From NCBI RefSeq assembly GCF_026168105.1, contig NZ_LBMW01000008.1:124001-188000 (forward strand): 64,000 nucleotides of DNA. The letters run 5' to 3'. The notes under the pieces are model-generated. The model worked only from the letters and a program-made list of their open reading frames with translations. It was not told where the DNA came from and did not search any database. The first letter of the stretch is position 1. Each line of letters opens with the position of its first letter. Both the position numbers and the translations under genes were made by a program. Origin of the DNA: Streptomyces hygroscopicus. GTDB lineage: Bacteria; Actinomycetota; Actinomycetes; Streptomycetales; Streptomycetaceae. Shown here piece after piece: positions 36,349-49,460 of the stretch.

Positions 36349-39072
36349 CTAGCCGACACGGATGCCCACGATGCAGGTGTCGTCGTCCGTATCCGACTTG
36401 CTGTAGGTGAGGAGGCGGTCCAGCTGCTGGTCCAGCGTGGGAGGCACCGTACGGGCGGTGGTCAGCAGATGGGCCAGGGACTCCTCCACGGAACGGTCAC
36501 GGCGTTCGATCAGGCCGTCCGTGTACATCAACAGCGTGTCGCCGACGGCGAGTTGGACCTCGTGCTCTTCGTACTTCGCCTCGGGTACGGCGCCGAGCAG
36601 CATCCCCTTGACGAGGGGCAGCGGCGCGGCCTCGTCGTCCCGTACCAGGACCGGTGGCAGATGGCCCGCCCTCGCCCACCGCAGGCTGCGGTCACGCGGG
36701 TCGTACAGGCCGCAGACCGCCGTGGCGGTGACGGAGCCGGTCAGATGGTGCGCCACCATGTTGAGCCACGAAAGCAACTGGCCCGGCCCGGCGCCCGTCA
36801 CGGCGAGCCCCCGCAGCGCGTTGCGCAGGACGACCATGCTGGTCGCCGCCTCGATGCCGTGCCCGGCCACGTCGCCCACGCACAGCAGCACCAGCCGGGA
36901 CGGCAGGACGACCGCGTCGTACCAGTCGCCGCCGACCAGCTGTTCGGTCTCGGCGGGCCGGTAGCGCACCGCCACCCTCAGGCCGGGGGCCTCCAGCGGG
37001 GCCTGCGTCGGGGGCATGATGGCGTGCTGGAGCTGGAGCGTCAGCCGGTTGCGTTCCGACGCCTGCTGTTCGGTGTGGGCCAGCTGGTCGCGGGTGGCGG
37101 CGAGCGCGACCTCCGTCCAGTGCTGGGCGGAGATGTCCTGGTAGGCGCCACGCACGACGAACAGCCGGCCTCCGGCGTCCAGCACCGGTTCGGCCGCCAC
37201 CCGGATGTGGCGGGTCACCCCGTCGGGGCGCTGCAGCCGGAAGGCCGTCGACGCCGGCCTTCGGTTGTGGAGAAGGGTGCGCAGGAATCTGCCGATGGCG
37301 ACTGCGTCGTCGGGGTGGGCGTGGGCGGGCAGGTCCTCCAGCGGCACAGGCACGCTCGACGGCGGCTTGCCGTAGAGGCTGAAGAGCTGGCCGTTCCAGG
37401 TGATCTCGCCGGTGAGCAGGTTCTCCTCGAAGCCGCCGATGCGGCCGAGGCGTTGGGCGTGCTGGAGCAGGCTCGCGAGGCGTGCCGTCTCGTCCTCGAT
37501 GCGCCAGATGAGCAGGACGCTGCCCGCGTGCCGGCTGATGTTGATGTCGGCCACGGCCGCCAGCGGGACGTCGTCCACCAGGGAGGTGAGCCTCATACGG
37601 TGGGCGCGGAAGGGCTCGCCCGTGGCGTAGACGCGCTCTATCCGCTCGAAGAGCTCGCTCTCCCCGGCGGCCATGGGATACGCCTCAAGGAGCAGCGCAC
37701 CGTTGACGACGCCTCGCGGACGGCCGCCGGGGTCGAGGAAGTGGCTGTTGGCGTGGTGGATGCGGAAGTCGACGAGGTCCCCGTCGGCGTCGAGGTGCGG
37801 CACAAGCACCAGGGCGGGGTCGTGGAGCCCGTCGGCCAGGTCCATCAGCTCCGCGACGTCCGGGAGGATCCGGGACCTGGCATCGCCGTCGGGGTGCGGT
37901 GGCGCACAGGTCTCCAGGGTGTGGGCGCACAGCTCGGCCAGGGCCTCGACCTGGCGGACTATCTGCGGCGGCTGGGGATCCAGCGGGGTCGGCCAGGCGA
38001 TCTCCAGCACCCCGTGGATACGCCCGCCGGTACCGGCCGGCAGAGCGACCCGCCCGCCGTCCGGGTGGTGGTGCTGGCCGATGGAGGGCAGGCCGGTCGC
38101 GGTCAGGGAGGCGATCCACTGCCCCGCACGCTCGGCGAGACCGCGACGCGCCACGGTCGCCACACCCGGGGGCACGTACCGCCAGCGCGCGGCCTCCGCC
38201 GACGAGAAACCGGCACTGCCCGCCAGCGTGAGGGAGCCGTCGGATCCGGCGGCCCAGATGGCCACCGCCACCGCGCCGAGCGGGGTCAGGGCGTGCTCCA
38301 GCAGGGAATCGGCGACGGCCTGTGCGTCCTCGGCGGCGAGCGCACCGCTCTCGGCGGCCCGCAGCCGTACGGCGGAGGAGCGGTCCGCCGGGGAAGCGGC
38401 GTCCGAGGCCGGGGCGTCTCCCTCGGCGGGGCCCCTCGCGATGCTCAGGAAGGCGGTGGTCACCTCGGAGAGCCGGTCCCGCGAGGCCTGATTGATGACC
38501 TCGACCGCGAATTCGAGCGGTGTGGCGCCTGCCTGCTCCGTCAGCTCGGTCAGCTGCCGGGCAGCCTGCGCCGGTCCGCACCCCAGCCGCTCGACCAGGA
38601 TGCCCTTGGCGAGTTCGATCAGGGCACGCCCGTCGGCCTCGGCCTGGGCCGCCCGCACCTCGCGGCGAAGCCGCTCCACGGTCGCCGCCAGCCTGCCGAC
38701 GGGAGACGTCGCCGGATGCACCGACTCATCGGCACGGTCGCCACCCCCCGCGCTCACGAGGACCGGCTTGCCACCCACTGCGCCGGCGGTGTTCTGTTCG
38801 GTGGCTGTCGGGTTCTCGGGGGTTCGTTCGCCGCTCATCGTGCCGGCGGTGTTCTGTTCGGTGGCTGTCGGGTTCTCGGGGGTTCGTTCGCCGCTCATTG
38901 TGCGCGCGGCGGTCCGGTCGGCGACCGTCGGGCTCCCGTCGATCCGCTCGGCGTCGGCCGGGCCCCCGGCGGTCGGCTCGGCGTCCGCCGGGCTCGTGCC
39001 GATCGGTTCGGACGGTGGCTGGGGAATGCTCACGGTTGGCCTGTTCCTCGGCTGGGACGGGAGACGCATCAC
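36349..39072 (-). CDS. ANTAR-PAS-SpoIIE family protein phosphatase
   Basis: A 907-residue soluble regulator. After a low-complexity head of about 125 residues come an ANTAR-like helix bundle (about 140-200, ALIELAKGILVERLGC), a GAF-like region (about 230-390), two PAS-like regions (about 400-535 and 540-660), and a SpoIIE/PP2C phosphatase (about 690-907) with GGDWYD, GDVAGHG and YTDGLIE metal-site motifs. Such phosphatases act on phosphorylated anti-sigma-factor antagonists. No anti-sigma kinase domain is fused. It follows a hybrid kinase by 54 bp and is probably its output partner. The start is uncertain; GTG at 39033 is an alternative. Confidence 0.85.
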   Translation of the reverse strand: MMRLPSQPRNRPTVSIPQPPSEPIGTSPADAEPTAGGPADAERIDGSPTVADRTAARTMSGERTPENPTATEQNTAGTMSGERTPENPTATEQNTAGAVGGKPVLVSAGGGDRADESVHPATSPVGRLAATVERLRREVRAAQAEADGRALIELAKGILVERLGCGPAQAARQLTELTEQAGATPLEFAVEVINQASRDRLSEVTTAFLSIARGPAEGDAPASDAASPADRSSAVRLRAAESGALAAEDAQAVADSLLEHALTPLGAVAVAIWAAGSDGSLTLAGSAGFSSAEAARWRYVPPGVATVARRGLAERAGQWIASLTATGLPSIGQHHHPDGGRVALPAGTGGRIHGVLEIAWPTPLDPQPPQIVRQVEALAELCAHTLETCAPPHPDGDARSRILPDVAELMDLADGLHDPALVLVPHLDADGDLVDFRIHHANSHFLDPGGRPRGVVNGALLLEAYPMAAGESELFERIERVYATGEPFRAHRMRLTSLVDDVPLAAVADINISRHAGSVLLIWRIEDETARLASLLQHAQRLGRIGGFEENLLTGEITWNGQLFSLYGKPPSSVPVPLEDLPAHAHPDDAVAIGRFLRTLLHNRRPASTAFRLQRPDGVTRHIRVAAEPVLDAGGRLFVVRGAYQDISAQHWTEVALAATRDQLAHTEQQASERNRLTLQLQHAIMPPTQAPLEAPGLRVAVRYRPAETEQLVGGDWYDAVVLPSRLVLLCVGDVAGHGIEAATSMVVLRNALRGLAVTGAGPGQLLSWLNMVAHHLTGSVTATAVCGLYDPRDRSLRWARAGHLPPVLVRDDEAAPLPLVKGMLLGAVPEAKYEEHEVQLAVGDTLLMYTDGLIERRDRSVEESLAHLLTTARTVPPTLDQQLDRLLTYSKSDTDDDTCIVGIRVG
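38782..38901. repeat. 60-bp in-frame tandem duplication in the SpoIIE gene
   Basis: Two 60-bp units (38782-38841 and 38842-38901) differ at one base and encode a repeated 20-residue stretch containing MSGERTPENPTATEQN in the disordered N-terminal linker. Confidence 0.95.
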
Positions 39073-39126
39073 GGAGGGCGCCGGTCGGCGTCCGTTCGGC
39101 TGGTGCGCATGGCGGGTGTCCGCTTC

Positions 39127-43131
<4,005 letters not shown>

Positions 43132-43273
43132 GCGCATCCTCGTTCCGCTCCCCAAGAGTCCCCGCACCGAAGACTCGGAACCGGGCCCGGCCCGTCGACG
43201 GTCCCGCTGGTTGCCCCGCATTCCCGCAGTTCACGGATCTGCCGGAAGAGAAAATACGTCGCAGACTAACTCA

Positions 43274-43289
43274 GTTGTCGTGCGACAAC
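43274..43289. promoter_or_regulatory. Operator candidate upstream of the hybrid kinase
   Basis: A perfect inverted repeat, GTTGTCG-TG-CGACAAC, 143 bp upstream of the kinase start, followed by a TTGCGCAA palindrome at 43297-43304. Confidence 0.45.
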
Positions 43290-43412
43290 CAAAGCGTTGC
43301 GCAAGATCCCGGTCCGCGGGGTCGGTACGTGCAAGACAGGAATGCCGACGCGGATCCCGGGTACCGAAAAGGGTTTACACGGGCGCCGGTCGCCTACCGC
43401 CCACAGTGAATC

Positions 43413-43443
43413 AAGGTCGCCCCGCTGGTGGGGCGGTTTCCTT
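43413..43443. terminator. Terminator-like hairpin in the intergenic region
   Basis: CGCCCC and GGGGCG (43418-43423, 43430-43435) pair around a 6-nt loop, with outer AAGG/CCTT pairing and a T-rich GTTTCCTT tail on the plus strand. No plus-strand gene ends here, which hints at an unannotated short transcript. Confidence 0.35.
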
Positions 43444-43576
43444 GCGGCCCGCGTCGTAAGGGCCGGGGGCGGTCGTTGCGGGCCGTCACCCCGGGAGTTG
43501 TCCGGCAAGCGGTTTCCAGCTCGTCCCGCCCGACCCGTTGACCTCGCGGCGGGCCCGCCCTTACTTTTTCGACGTT

Positions 43577-43593
43577 CGACATGGCAGATGTCG
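43577..43593. promoter_or_regulatory. Inverted repeat CGACAT-N5-ATGTCG
   Basis: A 6-5-6 inverted repeat in the most A/T-rich part of the gene-free region, about 500 bp upstream of the PEP-mutase-like gene. Possible operator. Confidence 0.35.
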
Positions 43594-44092
43594 TACGAGA
43601 TTTCGCACGTTGCTTGGAAGTCCGCGCCCCGAGGGGTGGTCCGTATGAGCCGCGACGACGAGCTGTCGTCGGTTCAACCATGCGTCCGTCCACGGCGCGA
43701 CGGTGTACGCGGGTCTGGTGCGCGACGCCCCGTTGACGGAAGATCTGATACTGGAGGGTCGCTCACGTTGATCGCGGGCCCCTCCCACGGGGGTGAGCGT
43801 GTCGGCTCACCCCCGCTCACAAGCCCCTGGGGCGTCCCGACCGGAACCGGGGCGCCCCAGGCCTGTGTCGCACGGCGGTCCTTCGAAGGCGGCGACTCGG
43901 GCGCCGGGTGCCGCGAGGAGACGCCGAGCACGCTTCGGCGACCACCGAAGCGATGCCCGCCTACTGTTCCGGTACGACCGAAACCGGGCCCGGAACCGCC
44001 GGGGCGCCGACCGCCGCCTACTTGGCCACCCGGCCGAGCAGGAGCTCCGGCTCGCCGCCCCGGATCCGTGCCCCAGGCCCCGGAGACCGCCG

Positions 44093-44887
44093 ATGACCCC
44101 CTTCGCCGCCCTCCATCACGCCGACGCACCGCTGCTCCTGCCCAACGCCTGGGACCACGCCTCCGCGTTCGCCCTCGCCGCCGCGGGATTCGAGGCGGTC
44201 GGCACCACGAGCCTCGGGGTCGCCGCTGCCGCCGGGCTGCCCGACGGGGCGGCGGCGACCCGGGACGAGACGCTTGGCCTGGCCCGCCGGCTCGGCACCG
44301 GCCCGTTCCTGCTGTCCGTCGACGCCGAAGGCGGCTTCAGCGACGACCCCGAACGGGTGGCCGAGCTGGCCCGCACCTTGCGCGCCGCCGGAGCCGTCGG
44401 CGTGAACCTGGAGGACGGACTCGGAGCGGCCGAGCTGCACTGCGCGAAGATCGCCGCCGTCAAGTCCGCCGTGCCGGACCTCTTCGTGAACGCCCGAACC
44501 GACACGTACTGGCTGGGCGACGGGGACCGGACGGACACCCTGCGCCGCCTCGACGCCTACCAACAGGCCGGTGCGGACGGGGTGTTCGTGCCCGGCCTCA
44601 CCGACCCCGAGCGCATCGCGGACCTCGTGCGGCACACGGAGGTCCCGCTCAACGTCCTCCACTCGCCCGCCGGACCGACCCTCGACCGGCTCGCCGACCT
44701 CGGTGTGCGCCGTGTCAGCCTGGGTTCGCTGCTCTACCGGCACGCTCTCGGCGCGGCCCTGGAGACGGCCGAGTCCGTCCGCTCCGGCAGGCGGCCCCGG
44801 GGCGCGGCCCCGACGTACGCCGACGTACAGGCCCTGAGCGGAGGCGTCGACCGTCCGTCTTACGGACCGGTGATGTCGTCGGCTTGA
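44093..44887 (+). CDS. Isocitrate lyase/PEP mutase family protein
   Basis: A 264-residue TIM-barrel enzyme. LLLPNAWDHASAFALAAAGFEAVGTTSLG at the N terminus, LSVDAEGGFSDDPERV around residue 75, GVNLEDGL near 105 and FVNARTDTYWLG near 130 are the family's phosphate- and metal-site segments. Members cleave or form C-C or P-C bonds (2-methylisocitrate lyase, PEP mutase, oxaloacetate hydrolase). The lyase KKCGH motif is absent. No phosphonate genes are adjacent, so the reaction is undefined. GGAGA precedes the ATG. Confidence 0.85.
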   Translation: MTPFAALHHADAPLLLPNAWDHASAFALAAAGFEAVGTTSLGVAAAAGLPDGAAATRDETLGLARRLGTGPFLLSVDAEGGFSDDPERVAELARTLRAAGAVGVNLEDGLGAAELHCAKIAAVKSAVPDLFVNARTDTYWLGDGDRTDTLRRLDAYQQAGADGVFVPGLTDPERIADLVRHTEVPLNVLHSPAGPTLDRLADLGVRRVSLGSLLYRHALGAALETAESVRSGRRPRGAAPTYADVQALSGGVDRPSYGPVMSSA

Positions 44888-44913
44888 TCCGGGCTCCCGG
44901 GGGTGCGCGCCCC

Positions 44914-44919
44914 TAGCGT
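44914..44919 (+). promoter_or_regulatory. -10 box (TAGCGT) before the epimerase
   Basis: TAGCGT with a 7-nt spacer to the ATG at 44927; no ribosome site. Confidence 0.6.
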
Positions 44920-44926
44920 GGGGCAC

Positions 44927-45928
44927 ATGCGTGTACTGGTCACCGGCGGTGCCGGGTTCATCGGGTCACATGTGGTCGAGGCGCTCGCGGCGCGCGGGCA
45001 CGAGCCCGTCGTGTTCGACGTCCGGACCGACGCGGGATCGGACGTGCGGGACCGGGATGCCGTCCTGCGCGCCCTGCCGGGTGTCGACGCCGTCTGCCAT
45101 CAGGCGGCCATGGTCGGACTCGGCAACGGCTTCACCGACGCGGCGGAATACGTCTCCCGCAACGACTTCGGCACCGCCGTCCTGCTCACAGCCATGGCGG
45201 AGGCCGGCGTACGGAGGCTGGTGCTGGCCGGGTCGATGGTGGTGTACGGAGAGGGACGGTACGTCTGCGCGCAGCACGGGGCGGTACGGCCGGGCCCCCG
45301 GACCGTGGCCGACCTGGCGGCGGGGCGCTTCGAGCCCGGGTGCCCGGCCTGCGGCCGGGACCTGTCACCGGGACTGGTCGGGGAGGACGCACCCGCCGAC
45401 CCGCGGAACGTGTACGCGGCGACCAAGCTCGCCCAGGAGCACCTCGCGGCGGCCTGGGCGCGCGCCACCGGTGGCTGGGCGGTGTCCCTGCGCTATCACA
45501 ACGTCTACGGGCCGGGCATGCCGCGCGACACCCCCTACGCGGGTGTCGCCTCCTTCTTCCGCTCGGCACTGGCCCGCGGCGAGGCGCCGCGGGTGTTCGA
45601 GGACGGCCGCCAGCGTCGGGACTTCGTCCACGTACGGGATGTGGCGGCGGCCAATGTCGTGGCCCTGGAGGCGGCTTCGGCGGACGGGGCGCTCACCGCG
45701 TACAACACGGGAAGCGGTGAACCGCACACGGTCGGCGAGATGGCCGGAGCCCTGTCCTTCGCGTACGGCGGCCCCGAGCCGGTGGTCACCGGGGAATACC
45801 GGCTGGGGGACGTGCGCCACATCACGGCGGACTCGTCGCGGCTGAGGTCCCGACTGGGCTGGAAGCCCGAGATCGGGTTCCAGGAGGGCATGAGGGAGTT
45901 CGCACGGGCCGGACTGCGCGGGGAGTGA
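44927..45928 (+). CDS. NAD-dependent sugar epimerase/dehydratase with zinc-ribbon insertion
   Basis: A 333-residue extended-SDR enzyme. The Rossmann start VTGGAGFIGSHVVEAL, the NAD loop and the catalytic YAATK (around residue 165, after DPRNV) mark nucleotide-sugar epimerases or dehydratases. Between the active-site Ser region (GSMVVYGEGRY) and YxxxK is an insertion carrying YVCAQHG and CPACG, about 36 residues apart, likely a zinc ribbon. The downstream two-component system and glycosyltransferases suggest it makes a sugar nucleotide for this cluster. Probably leaderless. Confidence 0.86.
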   Translation: MRVLVTGGAGFIGSHVVEALAARGHEPVVFDVRTDAGSDVRDRDAVLRALPGVDAVCHQAAMVGLGNGFTDAAEYVSRNDFGTAVLLTAMAEAGVRRLVLAGSMVVYGEGRYVCAQHGAVRPGPRTVADLAAGRFEPGCPACGRDLSPGLVGEDAPADPRNVYAATKLAQEHLAAAWARATGGWAVSLRYHNVYGPGMPRDTPYAGVASFFRSALARGEAPRVFEDGRQRRDFVHVRDVAAANVVALEAASADGALTAYNTGSGEPHTVGEMAGALSFAYGGPEPVVTGEYRLGDVRHITADSSRLRSRLGWKPEIGFQEGMREFARAGLRGE

Positions 45929-45962
45929 ACGCGTGGGAGCGATCCGGGGCAGGTCCGCTGCG

Positions 45963-46100
45963 CGGCTCCATATCCTGCACGCTCCGTGCGCTGTCGCGCT
46001 CCGTGCGCTGTCGCGCTCGATACCTCGCCCGGCTCGATACCTCGCCCGGCTCCATACCCCGCCCGGCTCCATACCTCGCCCGGCTCCATTGCTCCCGCGG
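45963..46100. repeat. 17-bp tandem repeat array between convergent genes
   Basis: About 7-8 units with an exact 17-bp period. Units at 45980 and 45997 are identical (CGCTCCGTGCGCTGTCG). Units at 46016, 46033, 46050 and 46067 are of the type CTCSATACCYCGCCCGG, and decayed copies flank them. Non-coding. Confidence 0.92.
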
Positions 46101-46152
46101 TTTCAACCCTCCCGGCCGGACGCAGTCGCTCGCTGAATGCGCGTGCCCGCGT

Positions 46153-47265
46153 TCACGCCTCCGCCGTGGGCAGTGTCACCTCGAAGCGGCAGCCGCCGGG
46201 GATGTTGCGTACGGCGGCCCGCCCCTGGTGTGCCTCGACGATGCCGCGGACGATGGCAAGACCCAGGCCCGCGCCGGCCGGAGGGGTGCGCGCGTGGGTG
46301 CCGCGCCAGCCGGTGTCGAAGACCCTGGGCAGGTCCTCCTCCGGGATACCTCCGCAGCCGTCCGTCACGGACAGCACCACGCCGTCGGGGGACCGCTCGG
46401 CGGCCACCGCGACCGTACCGTCGGCCGGTGTCCGGCGGATGGCGTTCACCAGCAGATTGCCGAGCACCCGGCTCATCTCCTTGCCGTCCACGTCGACCGG
46501 CACCTGCTCGACCCGGTCGCCCACCAGCCGTACGCCGAGCTCCCTCGCGAGCGGGTCCGCGCCCGCGAGGGCGTCGCCGACCAGGTCGTACAGGGAGATC
46601 CGGGACGGCGTGAGGGCGAGGGTGCCCGCGTGGATGCGGGATAGTTCGAAGAGGTCGCCCACCATGGTGTTGAGGCGTTCGACCTCGGTGCGGATCTGGC
46701 GCAGATAGCGGTCGGGGTCGGCGGCGACACCGTCCTCCAGCGCCTCAGACATGGCGCGCAGCCCGGCAAGCGGGGTGCGCAGGTCGTGCGAGATCCAGGC
46801 GACGAGTTCGCGGCGGGAGGCCTCCAGCGCTCGCTCGCGGTCCCTGGACTCGGCGAGCCGTACGCTGGTGGCCGCCAACTCCCGGCTGAGCGCCTCCAGT
46901 TCGGCGGTCGCCGGGCCCGTCGGGGCGGCGAAGTCGCCGCCGTCGCCGAAGGAGCGGGCGGCCAGCCGGAGTTCCCGGCTGCGGGCGACCACCCAGCGGC
47001 CCAGCAGCAGCGCGGTGGCCAGCGAGACGATGGCCGCCATCGCGACGACCGTCGTGACGACGCTCAGGTCGTGCGCGGACAGGAACATCGCCCAGGCGAC
47101 GGCCAGCGTGCCCGCGAGCATCGCGGTCACGGCCACCGCCGCGACCACGGCGAGCGAGGCGGTGAGCGAGCGGCGGCGCAGCAGCCACAGGGCCACCGCG
47201 CCGAGCAGCCCGGCCGCGGCGGCTCCCAGGAACGCGAAGAGGGCGATCAGGAGGGTGTCGCGCAT
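46153..47265 (-). CDS. Sensor histidine kinase
   Basis: A 370-residue membrane kinase. Two TM helices (about residues 5-28 and 38-80) flank a very short outer loop; a HAMP follows ([19 protein letters not shown]), then HisKA with [15 protein letters not shown] near 165 and HATPase_c with [25 protein letters not shown] and [16 protein letters not shown]. With almost no outer domain it probably senses the membrane itself. It starts 2 bp after the response regulator stop (TGACCATG). Confidence 0.9.
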   Translation of the reverse strand: MRDTLLIALFAFLGAAAAGLLGAVALWLLRRRSLTASLAVVAAVAVTAMLAGTLAVAWAMFLSAHDLSVVTTVVAMAAIVSLATALLLGRWVVARSRELRLAARSFGDGGDFAAPTGPATAELEALSRELAATSVRLAESRDRERALEASRRELVAWISHDLRTPLAGLRAMSEALEDGVAADPDRYLRQIRTEVERLNTMVGDLFELSRIHAGTLALTPSRISLYDLVGDALAGADPLARELGVRLVGDRVEQVPVDVDGKEMSRVLGNLLVNAIRRTPADGTVAVAAERSPDGVVLSVTDGCGGIPEEDLPRVFDTGWRGTHARTPPAGAGLGLAIVRGIVEAHQGRAAVRNIPGGCRFEVTLPTAEA

Positions 47266-47267
47266 GG

Positions 47268-48008
47268 TCACTCCTCGCCGTCGGAAGGGTCGAAGCGGTA
47301 GCCCACGCCCCACACGGTCTGGATCAGGCGCGGCCGCGCCGGGTCGTCCTCCACCTTGCCGCGCAATCGGCGCACATGGACGGTGACGGTCGACAGGTCG
47401 CCGAAGTCCCAGCCCCACACCTCGCGCATCAGGTCCTCCCGGCTGAAGGCGTGGCCCGGGTGCTGCAGGAAGAAGGCCAGCAGGTCGAACTCCCGCAGGG
47501 TGAGGGAGAGTTCGGTGCCCTTCTTGGTCGCGCGGCGGGCCGCGGGGTCGACGCGGAGCCCGGCCGCGCCCAGCGGCGGCGCCGCCGTACCCGGCCGGGT
47601 ACGGCGCAGGACCGACTCCACCCGCAGGACCAGCTCCCGGGGGCTGAACGGCTTGGTGACGTAGTCGTCGGCGCCGACCTCCAGGCCGAGGATCCGGTCG
47701 TCCTCGTCGCCGCGTGCGGTCAGCATGATCACCGGCACGGGCCCGCGGGCGCGCATCCGCCGGCACACCTCGAGCCCGTCCATCCCGGGCAGCATCAGAT
47801 CCAGGACCACCAGGTCGGGCCAGTGGGCGGCGGCCCGGGTGAGGGCGCCGGGCCCGTCCTCGGCGCGGTCGACGAGGTATCCGGCGCGCTCCAGGTAACC
47901 GGAGACCACCTCGGCCACGGTGGGGTCGTCGTCCACGACGAGGACGCGGGCGGCCCGGGCATCCGGTCCGGCGGGCTCGGCCCCGGTCGACGGGTGCTGC
48001 TGGTTCAT
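47268..48008 (-). CDS. OmpR-family response regulator
   Basis: A 246-residue regulator. The receiver (about 20-135) has [10 protein letters not shown], the phosphoacceptor in [15 protein letters not shown] near residue 71, and [10 protein letters not shown]. The C-terminal OmpR winged helix (about 150-240) has [26 protein letters not shown] and [16 protein letters not shown]. Cognate to the kinase downstream. It is divergent from the GT2-led operon by 112 bp and is a natural candidate for controlling it. Confidence 0.92.
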   Translation of the reverse strand: MNQQHPSTGAEPAGPDARAARVLVVDDDPTVAEVVSGYLERAGYLVDRAEDGPGALTRAAAHWPDLVVLDLMLPGMDGLEVCRRMRARGPVPVIMLTARGDEDDRILGLEVGADDYVTKPFSPRELVLRVESVLRRTRPGTAAPPLGAAGLRVDPAARRATKKGTELSLTLREFDLLAFFLQHPGHAFSREDLMREVWGWDFGDLSTVTVHVRRLRGKVEDDPARPRLIQTVWGVGYRFDPSDGEE

Positions 48009-48107
48009 GCTGCCAGCCTCGCATCACCTGCCGCTCGCCGCGGCGCACGGGTGCCGACGTCCGCGTTTCGTAAGGAGCTGAAGTCCGATATACGCCTTTC
48101 GCGTTCG

Positions 48108-48113
48108 TAGGGT
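48108..48113 (+). promoter_or_regulatory. -10 box (TAGGGT) of the GT2-led operon
   Basis: TAGGGT with a 7-nt spacer to the GTG at 48121. This choice also fixes the start over the GTG at 48112. Confidence 0.5.
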
Positions 48114-48120
48114 GAGAGCC

Positions 48121-48846
48121 GTGACGACCTCTCCCACCCCTCCGGACGTCGACGTCGTGCTGCCCTGTCTCAACGAGGCCGACGCCCTGCCCTGGGTCCT
48201 TTCGCGCATCCCGGCCGGGTGGCGCGCCCTCGTCGTGGACAACGGGTCCACCGACGGCTCGCCGGTCATCGCCCGTGCGCTCGGCGCGACCGTTGTCCAC
48301 GAGCCGCAGCGCGGATTCGGCGCCGCCTGCCATGCGGGGCTCACAGCGGCCACGGCCGAGATCGTGTGCTTCTGCGACTGCGACGCCTCGCTGGACCCCG
48401 GCCTGCTCGTCCCCTTCGTGCGCGAACTCCGGGACCACGAGGCGGACCTGGTGCTGGGACGGCGCCGCCCACAGGGCCGGGGCGCCTGGCCCCCGCATGC
48501 GAGGGCAGGCAATCTCGCACTCGCCCTGATGCTGCGCCGCCGCACCGGCCTGCGGCTGCACGACCTCGGCCCCCTGCGGGCCGCCCGCCGTCAGGCGCTG
48601 CTCGCCCTCGGCCTCACGGACCGGCGCAGCGGCTACCCGCTGCAGATGGTCGTGCGCGCGGCCGATGCGGGCTGGCGCATCGCCGAGCACGACGTGCCCT
48701 ATCTGCCGCGGACCGGAGTTTCGAAGGTGACGGGCACCTGGCGCGGCACCTGGCAGACCGTACGGGACATGAGCCGCGTCCTGTCCGAGGCGCCCGCACC
48801 ACCCAGGACGCCCACCGCGTCCGAGCGAGGAGGAACGCCCCGATGA
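48121..48846 (+). CDS. Family 2 glycosyltransferase (polyprenyl-phosphate type)
   Basis: A 241-residue GT-A enzyme. [37 protein letters not shown] and [29 protein letters not shown] give the nucleotide-sugar site, with DCD as the metal-binding motif. There are no TM helices. The closest relatives by motif are DPM1-like enzymes that load a sugar on polyprenyl phosphate. The TIGR04282 gene follows with a 4-nt overlap. GTG start, probably leaderless. Confidence 0.87.
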   Translation: MTTSPTPPDVDVVLPCLNEADALPWVLSRIPAGWRALVVDNGSTDGSPVIARALGATVVHEPQRGFGAACHAGLTAATAEIVCFCDCDASLDPGLLVPFVRELRDHEADLVLGRRRPQGRGAWPPHARAGNLALALMLRRRTGLRLHDLGPLRAARRQALLALGLTDRRSGYPLQMVVRAADAGWRIAEHDVPYLPRTGVSKVTGTWRGTWQTVRDMSRVLSEAPAPPRTPTASERGGTPR

Positions 48847-49460
48847 CCACTTTGCTCGTCATCGCCAAGGAGCCACGGCCGGGCCGGGTGAAGACCCGTC
48901 TGACACCACGGTTCACCCCCGAGGCCGCCGCGGCGCTCGCCGAGGCGGCCCTGGTAGACACCCTGCGCACGGTGGCCGCGACACCCGCGCGGCGCAGGGT
49001 CCTGGTGCTCGACGGGGAGCCCGGCCGCTGGCTGCCGCCGGGCTTCGAGGTCGTACGGCAGTGCGCGGGCGGGCTCGACGAGCGGCTGGCCGCGGCCTTC
49101 GCCGGATGCGACGGCCCGGCCCTGCTGATCGGGATGGATACACCGCAGGTGACGCCGGGCCTGCTCACCGTGGACTTCGGCGGGTGCGACGCGTACTTCG
49201 GCCCGGCCGAGGACGGCGGCTTCTGGGCCCTGGGCCTCGCCGAGCCCGACGGGGGCCTGTTGCGGGGCGTGCCGATGTCCACGCCCGCCACCGGCGCCCT
49301 ACAGCGTGACCGGCTCGTCGCCGCGGGACTGCGCGTATGTGATCTGCCGACGCTGCGGGACGTCGACACGGCAGCGGACGCGGAGGCGGTCGCAGCGGCG
49401 GCGCCCCGCGGTCGCTTCGCCGCGGAACTGGCTCGGCTGCGGGCGGCCGACGGCCGATGA
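48843..49460 (+). CDS. TIGR04282/DUF2064 glycosyltransferase-like protein
   Basis: A 205-residue protein beginning [19 protein letters not shown], the hallmark of DUF2064/TIGR04282 proteins (named after arsenosugar gene clusters), with [15 protein letters not shown] and [15 protein letters not shown]. The fold is nucleotidyl- or glycosyltransferase-like. No arsenic genes are near, so an arsenosugar role is unlikely here. It overlaps its neighbours by 4 nt on both sides, so it works with the GT2 and the methyltransferase. Confidence 0.87.
   Translation: MTTLLVIAKEPRPGRVKTRLTPRFTPEAAAALAEAALVDTLRTVAATPARRRVLVLDGEPGRWLPPGFEVVRQCAGGLDERLAAAFAGCDGPALLIGMDTPQVTPGLLTVDFGGCDAYFGPAEDGGFWALGLAEPDGGLLRGVPMSTPATGALQRDRLVAAGLRVCDLPTLRDVDTAADAEAVAAAAPRGRFAAELARLRAADGR

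Larger units (their letters stand above)
43132..44092. other. 961-bp gene-free region between divergent genes
   Basis: No reading frame in either strand looks like a real protein. The region holds two perfect inverted repeats and one hairpin (listed separately) and a locally A/T-richer patch at about 43560-43620. It is the longest non-coding stretch in the window and must contain the promoters of the hybrid kinase and the PEP-mutase-like gene. An undetected small RNA or leader is possible. Confidence 0.5.

Noticed and set aside
43669..43690. T-loop-like GGTTCAAC resembling a tRNA
   Set aside because: No matching T-stem, anticodon arm or acceptor pairing nearby.
43588..44092. Plus-strand frame in the large gene-free region
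   Set aside because: Composition is Arg/Pro/Gly-rich as in random frames, with no family resemblance; it would run into the PEP-mutase-like gene in the wrong frame.
48843..49460. Arsenosugar biosynthesis cluster
   Set aside because: The TIGR04282 name refers to arsenosugar neighbourhoods, but no ArsM-type methyltransferase, ArsS or arsenic resistance gene is present; the context is glycan-like.
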